Origin: a virus
Length of the DNA: 38,295 nt
Direction: 5' to 3' (one strand)
IMG/VR virus record: IMGVR_UViG_3300034106_004093
Location: 1-38,295 of that record
Program-made: the position numbers and the translations under genes
In this document: positions 32,616-38,295 of the stretch, piece after piece
Layout of the letters: each line of letters opens with the position of its first letter
How positions within the stretch are numbered: position 1 is the stretch's first letter
The notes under the pieces: model-generated
The model's database searches: none
What the model saw: the letters and a program-made list of their open reading frames with translations, nothing else
Told to the model about the DNA's origin: nothing

Positions 32616-32799
32616 ACTCTGCTGTTTCGGCAACAGGAGGCGCAGTCAGCGCGTCCAGTTTCTTTTGCAGTGCTGCCTTTTCCTTTTCGGCAATCTGCAA
32701 CTTGGCTTCAAGCAGGATGCCCTGCGTCATCAGTGTATTGATCTTGTCCTGTAGGATGGGAATCAGCACGGTTTCATTGTAATTCTCTGCCTCAATCAT
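32614..32799 (-). CDS. Small coiled-coil protein of the NET family, third copy
   Basis: This is a 61-residue protein. NYNETVLIPILQDK, then LMTQGILLEAKL, matches the N-termini of the proteins at 9438 and 19806. The helix continues with heptads (QIAEKEKAALQKKLDALTAP) and ends in a short acidic tail (VAETAE) without the GG-aromatic ending. Unlike the other two it lies outside the fibre cassettes and on the opposite strand. It has its own TATAAATA box and a strong AAAGGAGG ribosome site, so it is probably well expressed late. Its function is unknown. Confidence 0.82.
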   Translation of the reverse strand: MIEAENYNETVLIPILQDKINTLMTQGILLEAKLQIAEKEKAALQKKLDALTAPPVAETAE

Positions 32800-32808
32800 G
32801 GATAGTAT

Positions 32809-32816
32809 CCTCCTTT
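32809..32816 (-). promoter_or_regulatory. AAAGGAGG ribosome site for the minus-strand coiled-coil gene
   Basis: A full-length Shine-Dalgarno lies 9 nt before the ATG whose first base is 32799. It is among the strongest ribosome sites in the window. Confidence 0.7.
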
Positions 32817-32820
32817 CCTG

Positions 32821-32828
32821 TATTTATA
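32821..32828 (-). promoter_or_regulatory. T4-type late promoter box TATAAATA, minus strand
   Basis: A perfect TATAAATA on the minus strand ends 21 nt before the start codon at 32799. The predicted start site falls at the edge of the ribosome site, giving a very short leader. It is back to back with a plus-strand CCTAAATA at 32832. Confidence 0.65.
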
Positions 32829-32831
32829 CCA

Positions 32832-32839
32832 CCTAAATA
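32832..32839 (+). promoter_or_regulatory. CCTAAATA late-promoter-like box for the resolvase gene
   Basis: CTAAATA ends 5 nt before the ATG at 32845. With T4 late geometry the transcript would begin on the ATG itself. Only a weak AGGG is nearby. It is divergently paired with the minus-strand TATAAATA. Confidence 0.5.
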
Positions 32840-32844
32840 AGGGT

Positions 32845-33426
32845 ATGGTAATAGCAGGAATTGACTATTCTCTGTGTGGTCCGGCAATCTGCCTGTTTCG
32901 TGCAAACGGCACAGGCAAGTTCTCTTACAGCGGATGCTCATTCTATTTCCTCACCGACAATAAGCGGCAGTCCGAGATCCGCACCATGAATATTTTTGGT
33001 GAGCGGTTGAGCGATTGGGACAACGACCAGCACCGCTACGAAACCATTGCAGACTGGGCAATTGACATCGTGATGGGCTGCACCCATGTGGCACTGGAAG
33101 GGTATGCGTATTCCGCAAGTGGCAAGGTGTTCCACATCGCAGAGAACACAGGCATTCTTAAATACAAACTGTACCAGTTGAGCGTTCCTGTCACGGTGAT
33201 CCCGCCCACCGAAGTAAAGAAATACGCCACAGGCAAGGGCAACGCAGACAAGAACGCCATGTACGATTCGTGGCTGCTGGAGACAGGGATCAATTTAAAA
33301 GGACTCTTGACACCGAAGCGCCAAGAGTCCGTGAGTCCTGTTTCAGATATTGTTGACTCGTATTACATCTGCAAAAAGATGTATGAGAGCCTGCCCGAAG
33401 ATGTCAGGATTGCTGACGAGGACTAG
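32845..33426 (+). CDS. RuvC-like Holliday junction resolvase
   Basis: This 193-residue member of the RuvC/RNase H-fold nucleases cuts four-way DNA junctions during recombination or before packaging. The acidic catalytic set is in place: Asp7 in GIDYSLCGPA, Glu85 in VALEGYAYS, and Asp168 and Asp171 in PVSDIVDSYY. A basic/polar region, TEVKKYATGKGNADKNAM (about 122-139), matches the PSxVKKxxTGxGxAxK helix of RuvC-type enzymes. It is the only plus-strand gene in this part of the window; its 3' end overlaps the convergent lipoprotein gene by 23 bases. It would take the role that T4 gives to the unrelated gp49. Confidence 0.85.
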   Translation: MVIAGIDYSLCGPAICLFRANGTGKFSYSGCSFYFLTDNKRQSEIRTMNIFGERLSDWDNDQHRYETIADWAIDIVMGCTHVALEGYAYSASGKVFHIAENTGILKYKLYQLSVPVTVIPPTEVKKYATGKGNADKNAMYDSWLLETGINLKGLLTPKRQESVSPVSDIVDSYYICKKMYESLPEDVRIADED

Positions 33427-33706
33427 GAGCCGCAGAAGTGGCTTCTACAGGTTTCTCTGCCTCTTCCTTGCAGTCCTCGCGCTTCCGCCCAAAGAACTCC
33501 TTCCACCCCCACGCTAGTGCCAGTAGAAGCACAGGGAGATACCACAGCATCCATCCCCAATTAGAAGAAATCTTGTCACCATTCAAAATTTGGTGACGAA
33601 GTTTCAGAATGATGGGCGAATCCGAAGTGGTATCAGGAATGATCTTTGGCGCTGTCTCGCAAGCCGTCAGAGCCAACAGTAGAAGTGGTGCAAAATATTT
33701 CTTCAT
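33404..33706 (-). CDS. Small lipoprotein with one membrane span, spanin-like candidate
   Basis: This is a 100-residue protein. Residues 1-16 form a lipoprotein signal, MKKYFAPLLLLALTAC, with the lipobox LTAC and Cys16. A second hydrophobic span, WGWMLWYLPVLLLALAWGW (about 50-68), is followed by a charged tail (GRKREDCKEEAEK). A lipidated N-terminus plus an inner-membrane span is the layout of unimolecular spanins, which join outer and inner membranes in the last lysis step. However, the part between the two anchors is only about 33 residues, short for that job. A GGAG ribosome site lies in the 10-base gap behind the holin-like gene. Lysis is favoured by context; a plain membrane lipoprotein is the alternative. 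Confidence 0.7.
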   Translation of the reverse strand: MKKYFAPLLLLALTACETAPKIIPDTTSDSPIILKLRHQILNGDKISSNWGWMLWYLPVLLLALAWGWKEFFGRKREDCKEEAEKPVEATSAAPSPRQQS

Positions 33707-33716
33707 GGTGTGCTCC

Positions 33717-34154
33717 TTATGACTTGTTGGACGCAGCGGCGCTTCCGAAATAGAAGCCTACGATGCTGACGAGTATTTGACGGGTTTCGCTTGCGTATAG
33801 GAATCCGTTCACCTCTACGAAATACTTTCGTGTGGTTTCAGGAATCAGTCCAAACAAGCCTTCTGGATTCTTGGCATCCACCTCTACGAATGTGGGTAGC
33901 CCAAAGAACGGAAGGATGAACGGTGCAAGCAGGGTTGCAAACAAGACTGCAAGCACAATGAGTTGGCGAATGCCCTTGCCCACATCAAGTGGAACACGCT
34001 CCGCTGCCTTGTCTTGGTTCTCGGTGGTCTGCTTGTTTGCAGCAATCAGGCGTTCAAAAATCTCTTTCTGATCCTGTGCCTTCTGTGCCATGTAGCGAAA
34101 CAGGAATCCTGTTGCCGCTCCGCCTACCAATGAAATCAATTCCGGTGTAAACAT
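33717..34154 (-). CDS. Holin-like protein with three membrane segments
   Basis: This is a 145-residue protein. Hydrophobic segments lie at about 7-22 (ISLVGGAATGFLFRYM), 62-85 (IRQLIVLAVLFATLLAPFIL) and 127-141 (ILVSIVGFYFGSAAA). The final IVGFYFGSAAA is like the conserved end of the 3TM holin superfamily (GTA-type holins). A charged helix (about 23-60) separates the first two spans. On the minus strand a CTAAATA box (34177-34183) and AAAGGGG precede the ATG. It is followed by the lipoprotein gene, making a plausible holin-spanin pair. No endolysin is visible in the window. Confidence 0.7.
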   Translation of the reverse strand: MFTPELISLVGGAATGFLFRYMAQKAQDQKEIFERLIAANKQTTENQDKAAERVPLDVGKGIRQLIVLAVLFATLLAPFILPFFGLPTFVEVDAKNPEGLFGLIPETTRKYFVEVNGFLYASETRQILVSIVGFYFGSAAASNKS

Positions 34155-34176
34155 AAATACCCCTTTCTGCTAGAGG

Positions 34177-34183
34177 TATTTAG
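34177..34183 (-). promoter_or_regulatory. CTAAATA late-promoter-like box before the holin-like gene
   Basis: On the minus strand CTAAATA overlaps the TAA stop of the small upstream gene. The predicted leader is about 17 nt and contains AAAGGGG (34160-34166), 5 nt before the ATG at 34154. Confidence 0.5.
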
Positions 34184-34371
34184 GCTTTCCGCTTCTTTCT
34201 CTTCAGAATATTTGATTTCTTTACGGGTGGAAAGTCGGGGGGAAGCCCTGCAATCTTAGTGCCGTCTGCCACATTGGTGGGCGGTGTCACAGCCATAGGT
34301 GGGGGAAATTCCTCACGCATGAAAGAGGAAAAGGGTTTTAGTTTACTGTGATCCAAAGGTGGCTCCTCCAA
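34180..34371 (-). CDS. Short proline/lysine-rich open frame, uncertain gene
   Basis: Up to 63 residues from a TTG at 34371, which overlaps the upstream virion gene by 29 bases, or 46 residues from an ATG at 34320. Neither start has a clear ribosome site. The sequence is Pro-rich (EEFPPPMAVTPP, GLPPDFPPVKK) and ends in a very basic KRKKRKA. It fills the gap between two accepted genes on the same strand, and its stop lies in a promoter-like box. It could be a real small basic protein or a non-coding leftover. Confidence 0.42.
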   Translation of the reverse strand: MEEPPLDHSKLKPFSSFMREEFPPPMAVTPPTNVADGTKIAGLPPDFPPVKKSNILKRKKRKA

Positions 34372-35305
34372 ATACCATGAAATGGACTCGCTGAGTCTTT
34401 CCAGATTGATATACGAACGATTGCAGAGTCCATCCGTTGTTTGTGGGATTCTGCTTCAGCACCTCAAAACGGAATCCGTTCACTGTTTTGTGTTGATCGG
34501 ACGCTCCACGCCGCACAAGCAGCATGGAGTATTCTTGCAGATTTGCGTATGCGTTCGCGTCTTCCAATTCTTCCGTTTCATAAGACAGTATGACAGAATA
34601 CTCTTTGCTGGACATTGGGCTAAGGAAAGCCACATCAAACACCGCATTTGATCCACAGGAAACACCTTTTATATTAAAAGAGTCTTCCAAGTAACAAGCA
34701 ACAGGGGATGCATTTGAAGTAATCGGAGGAATCACGACCGTGCCGTATGCGGATGCCCTGCGATTGGAATTTGTGTTCATCATGGCACTGCCGTATGTTC
34801 TGCCCTGAACAGTTGATATTCCATAGCCTCTCTCACCGGGGAACAGAGAATATGTTGCCCCTGCTGGCGTTCGGAGAGTGGTATCGGAACTCAGGCAAAA
34901 CACTGCGGCATTTGCACGAACAATTCCTGAACTCGGATCACCAACATTTGCTGTGTTTCCTCGCAGCACAGGTGTCGCGTAGTTTGGATATATCCACGAT
35001 ATCATGTCTGTGGATGAAGTAAATCCGGTTGCCGTTGCTCCGCCAGCAAGGGCAGACAATTGACAGTATGCAGCATCGTGTTTTAATTCTGGTGTGAGCA
35101 GAGTAACATAGGCACCAGCACCAAAATTTGAAGGGCTAGCAAAATTTATCCTGAAGTTGCCAGCGGATAGTCGTGAAACAGAAGACACACCAGAACTGAG
35201 TCCAGGAGTAACCGATGCGCCGTCCATTTGAAAATTCAACCACGCATCACAAGTAGGAACTGTTGTGGTGTATGATGGGTAGTTTGAATGGGAAAATGCA
35301 GTCAC
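34343..35305 (-). CDS. Virion-type protein with MTAFS N-terminus (GTG start)
   Basis: This is a 320-residue protein. The start is GTG overlapping the TGA of the upstream gene (GTGA); no ATG fits. The N-terminus, (M)TAFSHSNYPS, parallels MTAFSQSATPS of the gene at 35302, and VAFLSPMSSKEYSVILSYE (about 230-248) parallels FSFLTPMVDTKYKVFLQYYG there. This C-terminal module is typical of small beta-rich domains in phage tail proteins. The middle is Ser/Ala/Thr/Asn-rich and contains FPGERGYGIST. No membrane or signal sequence. A tail or fibre component is likely; the precise role is unknown. Confidence 0.72.
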   Translation of the reverse strand: MTAFSHSNYPSYTTTVPTCDAWLNFQMDGASVTPGLSSGVSSVSRLSAGNFRINFASPSNFGAGAYVTLLTPELKHDAAYCQLSALAGGATATGFTSSTDMISWIYPNYATPVLRGNTANVGDPSSGIVRANAAVFCLSSDTTLRTPAGATYSLFPGERGYGISTVQGRTYGSAMMNTNSNRRASAYGTVVIPPITSNASPVACYLEDSFNIKGVSCGSNAVFDVAFLSPMSSKEYSVILSYETEELEDANAYANLQEYSMLLVRRGASDQHKTVNGFRFEVLKQNPTNNGWTLQSFVYQSGKTQRVHFMVFGGATFGSQ

Positions 35306-35766
35306 AGAACCACCACTCCCATCTTAACTGGAGCATTGCTCCATAGACGAATCGTTCCCACTTGGTTTGTAACTCTACTAGAATCTGGATGGGTTGATGC
35401 ACCTATAGTAAATCCAGCCCTAACCCAAAAAGATGTGGTTGTTTTTGGGTATTTGGCGGAATTAAGAACATGAGCGTATAGAGGAACATTGCCGTAGTAT
35501 TGCAAGAACACCTTATACTTCGTGTCCACCATAGGTGTAAGAAACGAAAACTTCAGAGCACCGCTGTATGTTACATTTCCCGGCTGAGCAGTCTGCGTTC
35601 CAACATCCAACAGCATATTGTATCCGTCAATGAAATTTGTTGCATCAAACTGTGCCTGTGTCGGATTTCCAGCAGTCTGATGATTTGAAAGCAAGCACCA
35701 TGCCTTTACGGTGGCATTGTGTCCAAAAAACACAGAGGGGGTTGCAGACTGACTGAATGCGGTCAT
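35302..35766 (-). CDS. Short virion-type protein with MTAFS N-terminus
   Basis: This is a 154-residue protein, apparently a compact paralogue of its downstream neighbour: same N-terminal MTAFSxSxxPS and same FLTPMVDTKYKVFLQYYG module, without the long middle region. The second half has SFWVRAGFTIGASTHP and ends KMGVVVL. The ATG overlaps the previous TGA (ATGA) and the stop overlaps the next GTG, so the genes are translationally coupled. Probably a tail or fibre-associated protein. Confidence 0.72.
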   Translation of the reverse strand: MTAFSQSATPSVFFGHNATVKAWCLLSNHQTAGNPTQAQFDATNFIDGYNMLLDVGTQTAQPGNVTYSGALKFSFLTPMVDTKYKVFLQYYGNVPLYAHVLNSAKYPKTTTSFWVRAGFTIGASTHPDSSRVTNQVGTIRLWSNAPVKMGVVVL

Positions 35767-36146
35767 AGTTTTCGTAGAACCTCTGCCAACTTCATGTCCA
35801 TCGGGATGTCCGCGATCACCGCTCCATCAATAATCATCCCTTCATGTATGTAGTTCAGATACATGAGGCTTGTCTTCAGGGGAGGGTGTATGTCCGCTTC
35901 CAATTTGTGAAACAGCATTCGTGCGGCAGGATACGCACCAAACACATTCCCCATGATTACCATGTGGTTCAGCAGCAGGATGGGGCGTATCTTTCCGCTC
36001 CGCCGATACTTCTTCAGGAGCCGCTTGATGTATTTGATTTTTGAAAGGTCTTCCGTGAATTCACTCATGCCCGTGCAATCAGGATTGGTGTAGTTTCCCA
36101 TTGCATAGAGCATGAAGTTGTCGCGGGTTAGAACCTTGAAGTCCAT
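35763..36146 (-). CDS. Conserved marine-phage protein of unknown function
   Basis: This is 127 residues from the ATG at 36146 (MDFKVLTRDNFMLYAMGNYT). A longer frame upstream has no normal start codon and would run into the neighbouring gene. Features are NPDCTGMSEFTEDLSKIKYI, then RLLKKYRRSG and ILLNHMVIMGNVFG with AARMLFHKL. I recall this pattern as a widespread small protein near structural genes of T4-like marine phages, with no assigned role. It is mostly helical, with no membrane span. The gap to the gene upstream is 19 bases, and no clear ribosome site is seen. Confidence 0.72.
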   Translation of the reverse strand: MDFKVLTRDNFMLYAMGNYTNPDCTGMSEFTEDLSKIKYIKRLLKKYRRSGKIRPILLLNHMVIMGNVFGAYPAARMLFHKLEADIHPPLKTSLMYLNYIHEGMIIDGAVIADIPMDMKLAEVLRKL

Positions 36147-36165
36147 GACGAAGAGGGGTTGTGGT

Positions 36166-37797
36166 TCACCAACGCATATCGTGCTTGGAAAGCGTGTGCT
36201 TGATGGCAGACTGGCGACCAATCACATTCGCAGCGCCCGACCGATCAGACTTCTGTGGTGTCTTTTGCTTGGGCTTGCGAGCCTTTGCCATTGCAGCCTC
36301 TGCCATTTTTACTGCCTTCTTGTGGAACCGCTTGCCCTTGCCGCTCTTGTCAGCCATAGCGTCGCCTGGTGCAGGAGCCTGCAATGCCATGCCAGAAGCC
36401 ATGTCAATGTATTCCTTCATGGGCTTCTTCTTGGAGCGGAGCATGGCAAAATCCTGTGAGTCCAACCGCTTGTTTTTGTTCACATCAAGTCGCTTCTGAC
36501 CGCCAACCAACGCTTCCTTCACCGTCTTCTTGGCTTGCTGCTGTCCGCGCTCACGCTGCTTTATTTTCTTTCGAAGTTCTGCTTCTCGCGCAGCCAACTT
36601 TTCACCACCGTCCATGTGTCTGACATTGGCTCGCGCAGCCTCTAATCCCATCTGTCCTTCAGAACTTCTGGCAAAATCCTGTGCCTTGCGTTCTTGTTCG
36701 TCACGAACACCATCAAGTTCATCTCGCATCTTGTTGCTGCTGCGAACGGACTTTTCGTAGTAGGAGCGTTTGGTCTTTGCGCTCAACTCGTCAATCTGCT
36801 CCGCTTCTTCCTTCACGCCCATAGCCCGTTTGATGCCCTTGACGGCATTGGCTTGCTGCTTGCCAGTGAGTTGCTTGCCACGGGTGTGTCCGCTCAACAT
36901 GGAAGACAGTTGCGAACCGCGCTTGGCAACATATGCATCCTTCGTCTTCTTGCTCAATTCGTCAATCTGCTCGGCGGCTTCCCTCACAACCTTGTGACTG
37001 GGAACGGTGATGCTGCCGTGTTCGCCAACATCAACCACATAGCCGCCGCCGTGCTGCTGCGCCTTGCCGCTGCCGCCGTTGTCGTGGCGAACAATCTTGC
37101 CGCGCACCATCTTGCCCTTGTGGGGAACCTTCACTTTGTCTCCTGCCTTGAGCATTTCTTCGATGGGTTGGGCTTCTTCTTTCATTGCGTGCTTGCGAGC
37201 AGCGGTTTCTGTCTTGTGAACCTTTACGGTCTTGCCCTTCTTGTTCACAACCGCCGGACCCTTGGGGTGGTGAAGATGGGTGTACAGTTTTCCTGATTCG
37301 TCTACCTGCTCAACGCTCTCGGGCAGCACATCAGCCTTGGGCATGAGTTTGGCAGTCATGCGATACAGCCCGTCTTCGCCCACCTCCATCTGCACGGAAA
37401 GGGTAAACTCCATGAAGCCGTCAGGATTGTTAGCCTTGCCGTCCACGCGAATCTCGCCAGTGATGGCATCCACGCCGTCCACGCGACCGTAGCGGGTCAC
37501 TGTGAGAGCCACATTGCCCACACCGCCGTCGTTCCACAGATACGGAGTCCACGGGAAGTCAAGCATGAACACATTGAGGCGAGTCTTGATCTTGATGAAA
37601 GCCTCGTTGGGGTGCTGATACGAATAGCGGTTGAGCGCGTTGAGAACGGCATTCACCTTCATTAGCATGGACTGGTCAAACTTCACAGGACCAACATCGT
37701 TGTCAATGCCACGATTGGGATAGCCTGTGAGGACTTCCTTGTATTCGCTCTCGGTGAGTTCGCTGCGGAACGACTTGAAACGCTTGTTTTCGCTCAT
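36166..37797 (-). CDS. Large charged protein with EQIDELS repeats and an EF-hand-like loop
   Basis: This is a 543-residue protein. The N-terminal ~180 residues look folded (LTESEYKEVLTGYPNRG, FMLDFPWTPYLWNDGGVGNV). The rest is very rich in Lys, Ala, Glu and Gln. It includes a KGKMVRGKIVRHDNGGSG segment that resembles a small KOW-like beta barrel. Two repeats follow, EAAEQIDELSKKTKDAYVAK and EEAEQIDELSAKTKRSYYEK. This EQIDELS-type repeat is common in marine T4-like phage virion or head-associated proteins. Near the C-terminus KRLDVNKNKRLDSQDFAML has the spacing of a calcium-binding EF-hand/dockerin loop. The end is highly basic and could bind DNA. A capsid-internal or scaffold-type protein is a reasonable guess. 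Confidence 0.75.
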   Translation of the reverse strand: MSENKRFKSFRSELTESEYKEVLTGYPNRGIDNDVGPVKFDQSMLMKVNAVLNALNRYSYQHPNEAFIKIKTRLNVFMLDFPWTPYLWNDGGVGNVALTVTRYGRVDGVDAITGEIRVDGKANNPDGFMEFTLSVQMEVGEDGLYRMTAKLMPKADVLPESVEQVDESGKLYTHLHHPKGPAVVNKKGKTVKVHKTETAARKHAMKEEAQPIEEMLKAGDKVKVPHKGKMVRGKIVRHDNGGSGKAQQHGGGYVVDVGEHGSITVPSHKVVREAAEQIDELSKKTKDAYVAKRGSQLSSMLSGHTRGKQLTGKQQANAVKGIKRAMGVKEEAEQIDELSAKTKRSYYEKSVRSSNKMRDELDGVRDEQERKAQDFARSSEGQMGLEAARANVRHMDGGEKLAAREAELRKKIKQRERGQQQAKKTVKEALVGGQKRLDVNKNKRLDSQDFAMLRSKKKPMKEYIDMASGMALQAPAPGDAMADKSGKGKRFHKKAVKMAEAAMAKARKPKQKTPQKSDRSGAANVIGRQSAIKHTLSKHDMRW

Positions 37798-37809
37798 ATG
37801 CTTTGCCTT

Positions 37810-38241
37810 TTACTCTGAAGTAGTGTCTGAACGGTAGTCTGCATCGCTGGTTCGCTTGTTCCCGTTGCCAGCCTTCTTGCGGCGATCCGCCGCCCAATAC
37901 ATCTTGCCAGTTTTTTTGTCTTGCCGAGCCATTGGATTCACCGAACCTTTTGGCGGCGCAACAGGTTTGCTCATTTCAGCGGATGACTTGGCGTAGTCTG
38001 TCTTGGCTTTCTTCAATTTGGCTTGGGCAGGGGAACCTTCCCAATTTGCTTCGTCCAACTCGTCTACGAAATTAAAGAATGTCTTACCTTCGCTTACGCT
38101 CTTCCATCCGCCGCCTTGTTCGTTGTACCACTTTACTGCCCAACCGTTGGCATAGGCAGACGGATACACATCAAACTTTGCACGGGCTTTGGCTTTGGCG
38201 CGTGACCACAGTTCAGGCTTCGTGGGCTTGTTCTTTTCCAT
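37810..38241 (-). CDS. DUF5872-like small basic protein (start uncertain)
   Basis: This is 143 residues from the ATG at 38241. The N-terminal KPTKPELWSRAKAKARAKFD with VYPSAYANGWAVKWYNEQGG is a well-known pattern in phage and bacterial proteins (DUF5872-like, unknown function). The C-terminal half is Lys/Ala/Asp-rich and looks disordered, with KTGKMYWAADRRKK. The frame stays open from 38241 to the window edge (EGLDLLWLCEDAQALMEKN), so the gene might start further upstream outside the window. The usual start of the family is near MxKPTKPELW, which favours 38241. The gap to the gene downstream is 12 bases. Confidence 0.75.
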   Translation of the reverse strand: MEKNKPTKPELWSRAKAKARAKFDVYPSAYANGWAVKWYNEQGGGWKSVSEGKTFFNFVDELDEANWEGSPAQAKLKKAKTDYAKSSAEMSKPVAPPKGSVNPMARQDKKTGKMYWAADRRKKAGNGNKRTSDADYRSDTTSE

Positions 38242-38295
38242 TAGTGCCTGTGCGTCTTCACACAGCCACAGGAGGTCAAGCCCTTCCTGCGTGGG

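Noticed and set aside
34151-34160. Plus-strand ACATAAATAC near the holin-like gene start
   Set aside because: No plus-strand gene follows; the bases are explained by the start region of the minus-strand gene.
1-38295. tRNA genes, integrase or transposase genes
   Set aside because: No cloverleaf-like sequence in the few intergenic gaps, and no recombinase or transposase motif in any supported protein. A dedicated tRNA scan was not possible here.

Overview
The window looks like part of the genome of a large tailed phage related to the T4-like myoviruses. The first two genes are a helicase and primase of the T4 gp41/gp61 type. They are followed by thymidylate synthase ThyX and then by about 26 kb of adhesin, fibre and other virion-type genes. 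Genes are packed tightly, with many ATGA or TAATG overlaps, and several gene boundaries carry TATAAATA or CTAAATA boxes like T4/cyanophage late promoters. No tRNA, rRNA, CRISPR array, integrase or transposase was seen. No stretch longer than about 130 bases lacks a gene. The host cannot be read directly. The best hint is a subtilisin-like protease whose C-terminus is a two-repeat dockerin in the style common in Planctomycetota, so a planctomycete host is a reasonable but unproven inference.

Layout. 1-3032 (+): replication and nucleotide genes (helicase, truncated by the window edge; primase; a 76-residue protein; ThyX). 3051-29031 (+): the fibre/adhesin region. It holds a collagen-like fibre, a 413-residue virion-type protein and a 144-residue fibre-like protein. 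A four-gene cassette follows (6240-16037), ending in a 2117-residue repeat fibre. After a small methyltransferase gene, a second and diverged copy of the cassette follows in the same order (16664-21342). Next come three tandem LamG-type lectin genes, another repeat fibre, two tandem BspA/DUF285-type leucine-rich repeat proteins and two small proteins. 29130-31049 (+): B12-dependent class II ribonucleotide reductase behind its own terminator. 31178-32584 (+): the dockerin-tailed subtilase, flanked by hairpin terminators and with a strong late-promoter-like box.

After 32.6 kb most genes lie on the minus strand. They are a third member of a small coiled-coil family, a holin-like protein and a lipoprotein that may form a lysis pair, two related small virion-type proteins, a conserved marine-phage protein, a 543-residue protein with EQIDELS repeats, and a DUF5872-like protein. 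One plus-strand gene, a RuvC-like Holliday junction resolvase, sits among them.

How the genes fit together: gp41/gp61 helicase-primase drives fork movement and priming, ThyX and the reductase supply dTMP and deoxynucleotides, and RuvC would resolve recombination intermediates. The rest mainly builds the virion surface. The most striking property is repeated local gene duplication of host-contact proteins: a four-gene cassette twice, LamG three times, LRR twice and the MTAFS-type pair twice. Inside the giant fibre there are also patches of exact DNA identity that suggest ongoing recombination. All functional calls rest on reading motifs by eye; no database search was possible.
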